In this document: piece by piece, positions 42,606 through 51,974 of the stretch
Layout of the letters: each line of letters begins with the position of its first letter
How positions within the stretch are numbered: the stretch's first letter is position 1
Assembly: GCF_900142465.1 (NCBI RefSeq)
Contig: NZ_FRAX01000006.1
Location: 1 to 64,000 of the forward strand
Length of the DNA stretch: 64,000 nucleotides
Origin: Fibrobacter sp. UWH6
GTDB taxonomy: Bacteria; Fibrobacterota; Fibrobacteria; Fibrobacterales; Fibrobacteraceae
Reading direction: 5' to 3'
Made by a program: the position numbers and the translations under genes
The notes under the pieces: generated by a model
Database searches by the model: none
Seen by the model: only the letters and a program-made list of their open reading frames with translations
Told to the model about the DNA's origin: nothing

Positions 42606-42621
42606 TCTTGCTCCTTAAAGC

Positions 42622-45234
42622 TTACTTGACCAGGATGGCCTTGGAAAGCAGATTGTTTCCGTTGGCGTTGGTCAATCGGGCGATGTACTTACCCATGGGA
42701 ATTCTGTTCAGGCTGACGTTTGCATTGCCGCCAACTTGCTGAGAAAGGACAATCTTTCCGTTTGCGGAATACAGCTTGAGAACGGCTCCCTCGGGGGCTG
42801 CGATCTGGAGGCTGCGTCCTTGCTGGTTCATGCTGGCGGAACGTCCGATGTTGATGATTCTGGGGTTGTTCATGACAATGTTGGTTCCTTCCGGTGCGCC
42901 AACAATCAGGCCACGGCCAACGGTACTCATATACACCACGCCGTAGTTGTTCATGTCGCCCTGGACGAACTTGCCGTTACCCGGACCACCGAACTGATGC
43001 ATGTCATCGTTGATGCGTTCGAAAGTCTTGCACTTGTCGGTACTGCGGTAGAGGCCGACGGTGGAGTACTTGTATTCCTTGCCGCCCCACTGGCCTTCGC
43101 CTACATATTCCCTGGTGCCGCCCCAGATGTAGATGGTTTCGTAGTCGGCGCCTTCTTTTGCCTTACCGATACCTACTGCAACGGCGGTACCTACGATGTC
43201 GCAATCATTCCAGGTCTTGCCACCGTCTTCGGTATAGCTGAGACCGTTATGAGTGTAACCGTCTTTCTGCCAGATCTGATTCTGGTCGCGAGCCACCCAG
43301 ATGTGGCCTTCTCTGCCGGGAACGGTACGGATGGGGTTACCATCGCCAGAGAAGTTTTCGTTGGTCTTGAGAGATGTTACCTGCTTGAAGGTTTCGCCGG
43401 CGTCATTGGAAACGATCACTTCTCCGTTATCGCCGATGACGTAGAATACCTTCGGGTTCACGGGGTCAGAAGCCATACGGCCGTTGCCGCTACCGGTCTT
43501 TACTTCTTTCCATGTCTTGCCGTTGTCAACGGAGCGATAGAAGCTGGATCCGTTTTCCGGCTTGTGCATGATGACCTTGCCGTCTGCGGAGAGAGTCAGG
43601 TGGCCCTTACGCATGTTCTCCATGGTGCTTGTGGTGTCCATGGGCATCTCGTCCCAGGTTTTGCCCAAGTCGTCGGAACGGTACATCTTCTTGTAGCTCT
43701 TGGAATCGTACTGGCCGTAGACCGTTACGATACCGGTACGCATCAAGGTGCCGGTGAGGGCTGCGTAGCCGATGCTTTCGGTAGAACCTACGATGGGGAA
43801 GTGGCGCTTGACGGGTGCGTTAATGTCGGTGTATACTCCACCATCATAGTCGCCGATGGCCGTAACCAGGGGACCGCCCGGAATGCTGACAATATCCAGG
43901 GGAACGGTTTCTTCTACGCCCTTGGATTCAAACTTCCAGACAGGAACCTTGGCGGTGATGTCGTCGGTAGTGAAAATACCGTTACCGCTGGTGACCCAGA
44001 CCTTCTTGTTGTTGAACGGGTCAAATTCCAGGGAGCCTGCCCAGTGGATGGCATTACCCGGAATCCAGTCGGTACCGTTGGCGTCGATATTGGGTACGTC
44101 GCCGTAATGCTGACCATGGACCCAGTTCTTGCCGCCGTCTGTGGTAACGTAAATGCGGTCGCCGTAGTTATCCTTTTCGTCCTTGGTTACGTGACGGCCG
44201 GTGTACTTGCCCAGGGTAGAAACTACAATGTGATTCTTGTCCTTGGGGTCGATGGCGATGCCGCCGTAGGAACTTTCGTTCTTCTTGTGCTGAACGGTGC
44301 CGCCTTCGTCTTCTTCATCATCATACGGGGTGATGTCGGTCCAGGTGCCGGACTTGAGATTCAGCTTCATCACGGCGCCGCCGCTAATGTTATGGGGGCC
44401 GGGGCCATCGGCGTAGGTGATGTACATATCGCCATCTACGATCTTGGCGCGGTGGGGCATGTACTTGGAGGGGCCGCCTTCGATAGTCTTCCAGGTCTTA
44501 CCGCCATCCTTAGAAACTTGCAGATTGTCCTTGGTGTCGGAAATACCGATGTAAATGGTGGCGGTGCTGCCGTCGGCTAGCTTGCCCTGGGATTCGTCGA
44601 ACATGACGAAGGCGACACCATTTACGCCGCTCAGGCTGTTTCCCGAGGCGCTAGAAATAGCCACCTTGTAGAGGCTGCTCCAGGTTTTACCATAGTCTTC
44701 ACTTTTGTAAACGCCTGCAGTACGGCTACCGCAAAGAATAATGTTGGGCATGTTGGGGTCTACGGCCAGCTTTTCGCCAGTTTGGCGGCCCATGCCGTTA
44801 CCGTGGGCGAGAATACCTTCGCCTTCCTTGTTGCCTACATAAGTGGTGTCCCAGGTGGTACCGTAGTCTTCGGAGCGGAGTACTGCAGTGCGTCCCCAGC
44901 TAAAATAGCCGGTACCTGCCAAAACGTAAATGCGCTTGGGATCGGTGGGGTCCAGGGCGAAAGATTCGGTGCCGTAAAGACCCTTGTCTTCTTCGCTGAA
45001 CTGGTCCATAAGAGGAATCCAGTAGGACTTGGTTGCATCCCAGCGGTAGATGCCGCCCACGTCGGTACGGGCGTAAATCAAATCTTTCTGATAGGGGCTG
45101 GGGAGGATGGCGCTCATGAATCCGCCACCATCGAAACGGACGTTACCCCAGTCGTAAGCTTCAGCGTTGGACTGTGTTACACCGGTGGCAACAATGGCTG
45201 CCATAATGCCAATCGCCTTGATTTTTCCAAACAT
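42622..45234 (-). CDS. Secreted GH74 xyloglucanase
   Basis: 870 residues. Signal peptide (MFGKIKAIGIMAAIVATGVTQSNA), then two seven-bladed propellers typical of GH74 with many Asp-box repeats (SEDYGKTW, SKDGGKTW, TTDGGKNW, SDDLGKTW, SVDNGKTW, SNDAGETF, TEDGGKTW). Candidate catalytic acids are Asp58 in YARTDVGGIYRW and the Asp in AIGDYDGG, by comparison with known GH74 enzymes. The last 75 residues are a sorting-type domain (LKLYSANGKIVLSQ, IPMGKYIARLT, LLSKAILVK). Likely cleaves xyloglucan outside the cell. The start at 45234 has GGAG five bases upstream. Alone in its transcription unit. Confidence 0.93.
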   Translation of the reverse strand: MFGKIKAIGIMAAIVATGVTQSNAEAYDWGNVRFDGGGFMSAILPSPYQKDLIYARTDVGGIYRWDATKSYWIPLMDQFSEEDKGLYGTESFALDPTDPKRIYVLAGTGYFSWGRTAVLRSEDYGTTWDTTYVGNKEGEGILAHGNGMGRQTGEKLAVDPNMPNIILCGSRTAGVYKSEDYGKTWSSLYKVAISSASGNSLSGVNGVAFVMFDESQGKLADGSTATIYIGISDTKDNLQVSKDGGKTWKTIEGGPSKYMPHRAKIVDGDMYITYADGPGPHNISGGAVMKLNLKSGTWTDITPYDDEEDEGGTVQHKKNESSYGGIAIDPKDKNHIVVSTLGKYTGRHVTKDEKDNYGDRIYVTTDGGKNWVHGQHYGDVPNIDANGTDWIPGNAIHWAGSLEFDPFNNKKVWVTSGNGIFTTDDITAKVPVWKFESKGVEETVPLDIVSIPGGPLVTAIGDYDGGVYTDINAPVKRHFPIVGSTESIGYAALTGTLMRTGIVTVYGQYDSKSYKKMYRSDDLGKTWDEMPMDTTSTMENMRKGHLTLSADGKVIMHKPENGSSFYRSVDNGKTWKEVKTGSGNGRMASDPVNPKVFYVIGDNGEVIVSNDAGETFKQVTSLKTNENFSGDGNPIRTVPGREGHIWVARDQNQIWQKDGYTHNGLSYTEDGGKTWNDCDIVGTAVAVGIGKAKEGADYETIYIWGGTREYVGEGQWGGKEYKYSTVGLYRSTDKCKTFERINDDMHQFGGPGNGKFVQGDMNNYGVVYMSTVGRGLIVGAPEGTNIVMNNPRIINIGRSASMNQQGRSLQIAAPEGAVLKLYSANGKIVLSQQVGGNANVSLNRIPMGKYIARLTNANGNNLLSKAILVK

Positions 45235-45314
45235 ATATTCTCCAGATTTCACCAGCGGCACCCTAAATTGTATGAAGTGCCAAATTACCATTATATAAAA
45301 TATTTCCAAATAGC

Positions 45315-45339
45315 GAAAAAGGACGCCTTTGGGGCGCCC
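45315..45339 (-). terminator. Terminator of the membrane protein gene
   Basis: On the minus strand GGGCGCC and GGCGTCC pair with one wobble, followed by TTTTT. It lies 56 bases past the stop of the 45395-46168 gene. Confidence 0.75.
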
Positions 45340-45394
45340 TTGTTGTTAAAAACGTTTATTTAATCACAACAGCTTGGAATATGCCTATGGGGAA

Positions 45395-46168
45395 CTATTC
45401 CTGGGGGTTGTTGTAGTTACAGGCGTTCCTTCGTTTCAGTTCATTGTTCAGGGGAACGTAAATCACGCTGAAGATAATGTAGCCGCTAAGCAGTACCAGC
45501 CAATGGTTTAGGCCCAGGCGGGTCTCGATAAAGTGCATCTCCAGGAACATAAAGGGGCCTGCAATCAGGAACAGGGGCAGCTGACGGCACTGGTCACCCA
45601 ATGAAAAACGGCTTTCGTAGCTGACGATGGAGTTCATCATGGGGAAGCTGGTGCAGAATCCGCCCATGAGTCGCTTGATGAACATGAGGCCACTGACCAC
45701 GCCGGCAATGGCGGGGGCCTTGATGTAGATGGGCAGGGGTGTCTTGTAGCGGACACCGGCCTTGTATTTTTGCTTCTGGAACATGATGAGGCCAACGATA
45801 AAGTCGAAGGCACAGACCCCTACGAAAAAGGCTTCGTTGTCGGGGATGCGGGGCATAAGGAAGGTGCCCATGGCCACGAAACAGGCAAGGCCTATAATGA
45901 TGGACAGCACGATAGGCACTTTAGCCTTGTAATGGAGGATGCGGACGATGTTCGCATACAGCATGCACATGAATCCGGAAATGGCGTTTGCGGCCCCGAT
46001 GGGGAGGCCCACGGCGATGTAGGCGAAACCGAAGGGGATGGGAATGGTGGCCGTAACCGCCTTCAGCTGCGGGTCCTTCAGGTAAGCACTCAAGGTTCCA
46101 AGCGCAGTCACCATGGCTACCAGCAGGTAGTCGTAGAAGGAAAAGTGAAAATTCAAGGACTCAAACAT
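45395..46168 (-). CDS. Integral membrane protein of unknown function
   Basis: 257 residues with about eight hydrophobic segments (for example YLLVAMVTALGTLSAYL, IPIPFGFAYIAVGLPIG, VPIVLSIIIGLACFVAMG). An Asn/Gly-containing segment AANAISGFMCMLYANIVRI lies between helices 2 and 3. No motif that I can assign. The ATG at 46166-46168 removes an upstream stretch encoded by repeat DNA. TATCTT lies nine bases before the start, with no Shine-Dalgarno. Possibly a transporter; not assigned. Confidence 0.7.
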   Translation of the reverse strand: MFESLNFHFSFYDYLLVAMVTALGTLSAYLKDPQLKAVTATIPIPFGFAYIAVGLPIGAANAISGFMCMLYANIVRILHYKAKVPIVLSIIIGLACFVAMGTFLMPRIPDNEAFFVGVCAFDFIVGLIMFQKQKYKAGVRYKTPLPIYIKAPAIAGVVSGLMFIKRLMGGFCTSFPMMNSIVSYESRFSLGDQCRQLPLFLIAGPFMFLEMHFIETRLGLNHWLVLLSGYIIFSVIYVPLNNELKRRNACNYNNPQE

Positions 46169-46289
46169 TTGCGGCCAAAGATAGCAATTGAAAATGAGGT
46201 TCGCTACGCTAGAGGTTTCAGGTCGGTTGCTTCGCAACCTAGAGGGGGGGATAGTGAACAGTGGGGACTGTCTCTCTGAACATCCGCAA

Positions 46290-46440
46290 ACTGTCATTCT
46301 GAACTTGTTTCAGAATCCCGTGAACGCACAAGATCCTGAGATTCCTCAGGGTGACGTCAGGTCCCTTTGGCGCGATTATCTAGCTCATTGCTCAAGGCTC
46401 ATAGCTCATCGCTGAAAGGAGCCGTAGGCGACCACCTCAT
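46290..46440. repeat. Mixed dispersed repeats upstream of the membrane protein gene
   Basis: A degenerate GATCCTGAG...CTCAGGGTGAC palindrome (46297-46352), the CCTTTGGCGCGATTAT core, then tandem CTCATAGCTCAT units and GGAGCCGTAGGCG. Same building blocks as at 34130 and 55150. Confidence 0.6.
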
Positions 46441-47066
46441 ACCTCGTCGCGGGAGATTTTTCGGTAGTTGGTCTTTACTTTTTTCACGTAATTAAAGGTC
46501 TCGTACTGCATGGTTATCAGGCGTAAAAATTCAAAATACCTGAATGCCTTGTACAGTTCCGCCTGCCTGTATCCGCCATTGTAGTGGGCCAACATCAGGT
46601 TTATATCGCCCTTGTACTCGCTGCGGAGCATCGACAGGAACTTTACGCCAATCTGGATATTGTCTTTCGGGTTCAACAAACTGTACTTGGAAAGCTTCAA
46701 CTTTTGAGCGACATTTTTCCCGGTGGTTGGCATGATCTGCATAAGACCCAAAGCCCCGACGCGACTTTTGGCGTTGACCTTGAACCTGCTTTCCTGAGCG
46801 ATAATGGCTGCCACCAACTTGTAATCCATATCATACTGTTTTGAGTAGGTCAGGATGTATCCGGCAAAACGATCCACGTCGGCAACGCTCAAATTTCGGT
46901 TCACCGAAACGATGAACTTCTTTAGCTTTTCAGGGGAATCTTTCTTGTTGAAGAAGGTGAGAACTTCCTTACTGTTTGCGATTTCGTCAAGATAATCTTC
47001 CACCGCAGGGAGTACGCCCCCGCACAAGAATACAATCGCAAAAATGACCAGTAAAACCTTCTTCAA
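46437..47066 (-). CDS. Lytic transglycosylase (SLT family)
   Basis: 209 residues. N-terminal signal or anchor (KKVLLVIFAIVFLCGGVLP), helical spacer, then an SLT domain: catalytic Glu in AAIIAQESRFKVNAKS, GALGLMQIMPTTG, NPKDNIQIGVKFL and LMLAHYNGG. Cleaves the glycan strand of peptidoglycan to anhydromuropeptides in the periplasm. No lipobox C at the right place, so it may be soluble or N-anchored. Separated from rpsO by a divergent intergenic region. Confidence 0.9.
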   Translation of the reverse strand: MKKVLLVIFAIVFLCGGVLPAVEDYLDEIANSKEVLTFFNKKDSPEKLKKFIVSVNRNLSVADVDRFAGYILTYSKQYDMDYKLVAAIIAQESRFKVNAKSRVGALGLMQIMPTTGKNVAQKLKLSKYSLLNPKDNIQIGVKFLSMLRSEYKGDINLMLAHYNGGYRQAELYKAFRYFEFLRLITMQYETFNYVKKVKTNYRKISRDEV

Positions 47067-47364
47067 AATTTATCTAAACCCTTCGCCAACAATGATAGAA
47101 AAATCAGTTGTCTTAATTATGAATTACGAAATATGAATTACGAGTTTTTAAAATCAGTCGCAAACACCCCTTTTGGCCCCTTTTTTCCCTCTTTTCTCTC
47201 GTTTCCCGTCTTTCGTCTCTCTTTTTTTTACCTATATTATCCCTCAACGTCATTTCGCCTTGGTATTCCCGTCCAGTTATATTCCACTGGGAGTTCAAGT
47301 AGAATACTCGGGTGCAAACGTGTAAATAAGTAAAACAAACAAACCAAAAGGAACAGGTAGTAAA
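47067..47364. other. Divergent intergenic region before rpsO
   Basis: Contains tandem GAATTACGA-like units (47118-47150), a pyrimidine-rich stretch (47170-47235) and the rpsO leader with AAAAGGAACAGG. I see no recognisable S15 autoregulatory structure by eye. Confidence 0.4.
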
Positions 47365-47637
47365 ATGGCTACTATTACTAAAGAAAAGGCTGCAGAAATC
47401 ACCGCTAAGTTTGGCGCAAACGAAAAGGACACCGGTAACGTCCGCGTTCAGATCGCTCTCCTGACTGAAAAGATCAAGAACCTCACCGAACACGCCAAGC
47501 AGCACAAGAAGGACCACCACTCTCTGCGCGGTCTGTCTATGATGGTTGCAAAGCGCAAGACTCTCCTCAAGTACTACGGCGAAAAGGACATTGTCGCTCA
47601 GCGTGCTCTTATCAAGGAATTGGGTCTCCGCGGCTAA
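47365..47637 (+). CDS. rpsO: 30S ribosomal protein S15
   Basis: 90 residues, standard length. Binds 16S rRNA early in 30S assembly. Recognised by NVRVQIALLTEKIKNLTEH and KKDHHSLRGLSMMVAKRKTLLKY, which include the rRNA-contact residues. AGGAACAGG lies before the ATG. It is followed after 23 bases by pnp, the classic rpsO-pnp operon. Confidence 0.98.
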   Translation: MATITKEKAAEITAKFGANEKDTGNVRVQIALLTEKIKNLTEHAKQHKKDHHSLRGLSMMVAKRKTLLKYYGEKDIVAQRALIKELGLRG

Positions 47638-47660
47638 TTTCTGTGGACTGGAGATAATCT

Positions 47661-49937
47661 ATGTCTATTGATGCTTACAAAGAAAAGTACGGCAAGATGC
47701 TGGACCCGAAGGAAGTGTCTGTAACACTTCCCGATGGTCGTGTCATCTCTTTCGAAACCGGCCGTATTGCCAAGCAGGCTCGTGGCGCTGCTGTTGCCAA
47801 GATGGGCGACGCATTCGTTCTGTCCACTGTCTGCTACGGCGAAGAAAAGGAAGGTGACTTCTTCCCCCTGACGGTTGAATACCGCGAAAAGGCCTACGCT
47901 GCTGGTCGCCTCCCGGGTGGCTATTCCAAGCGTGAAGCTGGTCGTCCGTCTGACGAAGAAACCCTCTCTGCTCGTATTATCGACCGACCGATCCGCCCCA
48001 TGTTCCCGGAAAACTTCACTCGTGAAGTCCAGGTCATCGTGCAGGTCATGTCTGCCGACAAGAAGTTCGCTCCCGACGTTCTCGGCGTGAGCGCTGCTTC
48101 TCTCTCCATTGGTCTCTCTGACCTCCCGTTCGAACAGCAGGTTGCTGCAGTTCGCGTGGCCGTCGTTGACGGTCAGAACGTTGTGATGCCCACTTATGAT
48201 CAGATTGCATGCGCCGATCTGGACATGGTGGTCGCCGGTACCGAAGACTCCGTCTGCATGGTGGAAGGTGGCGCTTATGAAGTGTCCGAAGACACCATGA
48301 TCAACGCTATCCTCGCCGGTCACGAAGTCATCAAGCAGCTTTGCATTGCTCAGCAGAAGCTTGTTGACCAGTGCGGTAAGATGCCGAAGATGATCCTCGC
48401 TCCGAAGGATCTTGGCGAAGCTCACGAAAAGCTGCTCACCACCGTTAAGGAAGTTGTGAATGACGAACTCCAGAAGGACGTTCATTCCAACATGGTCAAG
48501 ACCGACTTCTATCCTGCTATGGCAGACCTCTGCAAGCGTATGACTGAAGATCCGCGTATCCTCGCTATCATTGGCGAAGGCGACGCTCAGGACGCAGCTC
48601 TCCTTGCTGATGCCAAGGCAATCTTCGGCGATCTGGAACGCACCGCAATGCGCGAAATGATCCTGAACGAACACGTCCGCTTGGACGGCCGTACCACTAC
48701 CGAAATCCGCCCCATCGAAATCGATATGGGCGTTCTCCCCAGCGCTCATGGCTCTGCCATCTTCCAGCGCGGTGAAACTCAAGGTTTCGTTGTATGTACT
48801 CTCGGCACCAAGGCTGACGAACAACGTTATGAAAGCCTTCAGGGTGAAGGCGCAAAGAGCTACATGCTGCATTACAACTTCCCGCCGTACAGCGTGGGTG
48901 AATGCAAGCGTCTCGGCACCAGCCGCCGCGAAATCGGTCACGGCCACCTCGCCGAACGTTCTCTGGCTGCAGTTCTTCCGCTGCCCGAAGACTTCCCGTA
49001 CACCATCCGCGTGGTTTCCGAAATTCAGGAATCCAACGGTTCTTCTTCCATGGCTTCCGTTTGCGGTGGCTGCCTCTCCTTGATGGACGCTGGCGTTCCT
49101 ATCAAGGCTCCGGTTGCTGGTATCGCAATGGGCCTCATCTCCGAAAAGGGTTCCGTGAAGGAAGGCGGCAAGATTGAAATCTTGTCCGACATTACCGGCA
49201 CTGAAGACCACCTCGGCGATATGGACTTCAAGGTGACTGGTACCGCTGAAGGTATCACTGCCTTCCAGATGGATATCAAGATCCGTGGTATCACTCCGGA
49301 ACTGATGCGTCAGGCATTGGAACAGGCCAAGCAGGGCCGTCTCCACATTCTCGGCCGCATGGCTGAACTTGGCCTCGCCGCACCTCGTCCGAAGGTTTCC
49401 GAAAAGGCTCCGACCATGATCAAGATGAAGGTGCCCACCAACAAGATCCGTGACGTTATCGGCTCTGGTGGCTCCGTCATTAAGGGCATGCAGGCTCAGA
49501 CTGGCTGCACCATCAACATCGACGACAACGGTAACGTTGACATCGCTGCTCCGACTGGTAAGGCTGCTGCAGTTTGCCGCCGCATGATCGAAGAACTCAC
49601 TGCAGAACCGGAACCGGGCCGCAAGTACAAGGGCAAGGTTAAGACGATCCAGCCGTTCGGCGCATTCGTCGAAATCCTCCCGGGTCGCGATGGCCTCGTG
49701 CACATCTCTGAACTTGCTGACCACCGCGTCGACAAGGTTGAAGATGTCGTTCACGTCGGTGACGAAGTTGAAGTTCTCTGCCTCGGTGTTGACCCGAAGG
49801 GTAAGGTGAAGCTTTCCATGAAGGCTCTGCTCCCCCCGAAGGCTGAAACCCCGGCCGCTGAAGCTGCTCCCGCAGCCGAAGCCGCTCCTGAAGCACCCGC
49901 TAGCGCTGCTGCAGAAGCGACCGCAACCGAAGCCTAA
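47661..49937 (+). CDS. pnp: Polyribonucleotide nucleotidyltransferase
   Basis: Phosphorolytic 3'-5' exoribonuclease of RNA turnover. 758 residues: two RNase PH domains (about 15-230 and 325-555, with FETGRIAKQARGAAVAKMGD, RPIRPMFP, GTSRREIGHGHLAERSL and the IKAPVAGIAMGLI catalytic area), KH domain (NKIRDVIGSGGSVIKGMQ), S1 domain (GAFVEILPGRDGLVHISEL). It ends in an Ala/Pro/Glu tail (AAPAAEAAPEAPASAAAEAT). GGAG precedes the ATG. Cotranscribed with rpsO and ended by a strong hairpin. Confidence 0.98.
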   Translation: MSIDAYKEKYGKMLDPKEVSVTLPDGRVISFETGRIAKQARGAAVAKMGDAFVLSTVCYGEEKEGDFFPLTVEYREKAYAAGRLPGGYSKREAGRPSDEETLSARIIDRPIRPMFPENFTREVQVIVQVMSADKKFAPDVLGVSAASLSIGLSDLPFEQQVAAVRVAVVDGQNVVMPTYDQIACADLDMVVAGTEDSVCMVEGGAYEVSEDTMINAILAGHEVIKQLCIAQQKLVDQCGKMPKMILAPKDLGEAHEKLLTTVKEVVNDELQKDVHSNMVKTDFYPAMADLCKRMTEDPRILAIIGEGDAQDAALLADAKAIFGDLERTAMREMILNEHVRLDGRTTTEIRPIEIDMGVLPSAHGSAIFQRGETQGFVVCTLGTKADEQRYESLQGEGAKSYMLHYNFPPYSVGECKRLGTSRREIGHGHLAERSLAAVLPLPEDFPYTIRVVSEIQESNGSSSMASVCGGCLSLMDAGVPIKAPVAGIAMGLISEKGSVKEGGKIEILSDITGTEDHLGDMDFKVTGTAEGITAFQMDIKIRGITPELMRQALEQAKQGRLHILGRMAELGLAAPRPKVSEKAPTMIKMKVPTNKIRDVIGSGGSVIKGMQAQTGCTINIDDNGNVDIAAPTGKAAAVCRRMIEELTAEPEPGRKYKGKVKTIQPFGAFVEILPGRDGLVHISELADHRVDKVEDVVHVGDEVEVLCLGVDPKGKVKLSMKALLPPKAETPAAEAAPAAEAAPEAPASAAAEATATEA

Positions 49938-49968
49938 TCGAAGTACTTCGACAGAGTTCCTAGAACTT

Positions 49969-50006
49969 TAAAAAGCCTGGCTGCGAAAGCAGTCGGGCTT
50001 TTTTTG
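49969..50006 (+). terminator. Terminator of rpsO-pnp
   Basis: AAAAAGCCTGGCTGC and GCAGTCGGGCTTTTTTT around a GAAA loop. Confidence 0.9.
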
Positions 50007-50149
50007 GTTAGCGGTAATTGTTTGCTAAATCACATATTGCAAGTTTTTTGTATGCGTTTGGGGCCCCTTTGGGGGTCTTTGTTTGCGATTAGTTCTAAAG
50101 TTGATTATCTTTAAGAGAGACCGCCTGGCCAATTGTAGGGTTTTTGTGT

Positions 50150-51841
50150 ATGATTATTACGTGTTTGTTGGTTTTGTGTATTATTGCCGCCTTGAATGTG
50201 GTGGCGATTTGGCATCTGAATCCAAAGTTTAGTGGCAATTATTCGTTCATTAGCTTTTTGGTATTGGTGTCCTGCATGGGGCACTTGATGCTTGGCTTGT
50301 CTACCAACGTGGATGAAGCCATTGTGGCCAACAAGTTCAACTATGCGGGTTCCGTATTTCTGCCCCTGTTCATGTTCTATGCCGTCGCCGATGTCTGCCG
50401 GGTTAAAATCCACAAGTTCGTGCGCACGATCCTGAATGCCTATACGATGTTAATATTCGGCCTGTCGTGTACGGTAGGTTTCAGCGATATTTATTACACC
50501 TCCATTGAGTATGTCCAGACATTCGAAGGGGTGGGTAACTATGTGGCGACTTATGGCTTTGGCCATGATTTGTTCAACCTGATGATTTTTGGGTTCCTGA
50601 TCGCCAACGTAAGCATTCTTATCTATGCCTTTGCCAAGAAGAAGAACGTTTCCTTTAAGTGCCTTGTGGCCATGTCCCTTATCGATATTGCTACGATTTT
50701 GGCGTTCTTCTCTTCGCGCCTTTGGGAAATCGATACCTTGATCATGCCTGCGGTCTATGTGTTTGACCAGCTGGCGCTGATATACATTTGCTTCCGTGTA
50801 AAGAGTTATGACATCGGGCATAGCGTTCTATCTGTTCTTGAAAAAAACAATACGGATGGGTATATTCTGGTGTCTTCGTCATACCGTTTTTTGGGATGCA
50901 ACGAGATTGCCTACGAGATCATTCCTGCCTTAAAAAATTGCCGCGTAGACCACTTGCTGCCTTCGGGTTCTGCTGCCATCGATTTCCTGAGATTGTGGGT
51001 GAGGGAAGTGCGGGACGGGGATTATCTGGATACCAAGGAATACCTGTCTAGCGTTCGTCATTATCGCTGTTATGTTCGCAAGGTCAACGTGTTCCGTGAT
51101 CGTTATGTGAACCTGTTCAAGATTGTGGACGATACGGATTTGCACAACTATGTGCAGATGCTTGGCGACAGCAATACCCGATTGAAGACTGTGGTGAAGA
51201 GTAACGCCAACCAGTTGAAGTCTATCCAGGAACAGATGATTGTGGGCATGGCCAACATGGTTGAAAGCCGTGATAGCAATACGGGCGGTCATATCAAGCG
51301 TACCAGCAAGGTGGTGTCTATCCTTGTTGATGAACTGCGTAAGGATCGACAGCGCAAGTATGAAGATACCTTCTACGACGCTCTGGTCAGTGCCGCACCT
51401 ATGCACGACTTGGGCAAGATTGCCATTAACGATGAGATTCTGAGAAAACCTGGAAAGTTCACTCCCGAGGAATTCGAGGAGATGAAAACTCACCCTGAAA
51501 AGGGTGCTGCCATTGTCGAGAATCTCCTTTCTCAGATCGAGGTTCCTGCTTTCGTGAACATCGCCAGGAACGTGGCCTGTTTCCATCACGAACGTTATGA
51601 CGGAAGGGGCTACCCCAGGGGCCTGAGTGGCGAGAATATCCCGTTTGAAGCCCGTGTGATGGCTGTGGCCGATGTATACGACGCCCTGGTCAGTAAGCGT
51701 TGCTATAAGGAAAAATTCTCTTTCGAGGATGCCTTTGATATTATCGCCAAGGGCATGGGTTCCCAGTTCGATCCGTCGCTGTGGAAGTGCTTCTATAACT
51801 GTCGTGAAAAGCTGGAAGAGTACTACAAATCTTCTACATAA
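50150..51841 (+). CDS. HD-GYP domain protein with N-terminal seven-helix membrane sensor
   Basis: 563 residues. About seven hydrophobic segments (1-220) resemble the 7TM sensor of membrane histidine kinases. A PAS-like region follows (about 225-330, NNTDGYILVSSSYRFLGCNEI), then a helical linker and an HD-GYP domain (about 350-550) with HIKRTSKVV, HDLGKIAINDEIL, HHERYDGRGYPRGL (intact GYP) and DVYDALVSKRCYKE. By family it hydrolyses cyclic di-GMP or a related dinucleotide in response to a membrane signal. No GGDEF or EAL gene is in the window. GTAGGG lies nine bases before the ATG. Confidence 0.9.
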   Translation: MIITCLLVLCIIAALNVVAIWHLNPKFSGNYSFISFLVLVSCMGHLMLGLSTNVDEAIVANKFNYAGSVFLPLFMFYAVADVCRVKIHKFVRTILNAYTMLIFGLSCTVGFSDIYYTSIEYVQTFEGVGNYVATYGFGHDLFNLMIFGFLIANVSILIYAFAKKKNVSFKCLVAMSLIDIATILAFFSSRLWEIDTLIMPAVYVFDQLALIYICFRVKSYDIGHSVLSVLEKNNTDGYILVSSSYRFLGCNEIAYEIIPALKNCRVDHLLPSGSAAIDFLRLWVREVRDGDYLDTKEYLSSVRHYRCYVRKVNVFRDRYVNLFKIVDDTDLHNYVQMLGDSNTRLKTVVKSNANQLKSIQEQMIVGMANMVESRDSNTGGHIKRTSKVVSILVDELRKDRQRKYEDTFYDALVSAAPMHDLGKIAINDEILRKPGKFTPEEFEEMKTHPEKGAAIVENLLSQIEVPAFVNIARNVACFHHERYDGRGYPRGLSGENIPFEARVMAVADVYDALVSKRCYKEKFSFEDAFDIIAKGMGSQFDPSLWKCFYNCREKLEEYYKSST

Positions 51842-51974
51842 GTAATTTGGAATGTGCCGATAATTGCGGATTTTCCTAAATGGCGCTTTAACAAGCGCAT
51901 TTAGTGCGTCTCGGTTATGTCAAAAGCGAAAACGCTTTTGCCGCGACGCTCGACTTTTCCTAAATTGCTTATAT

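Noticed and set aside
47634-49754. 706-codon minus-strand frame
   Set aside because: Antisense shadow of pnp.
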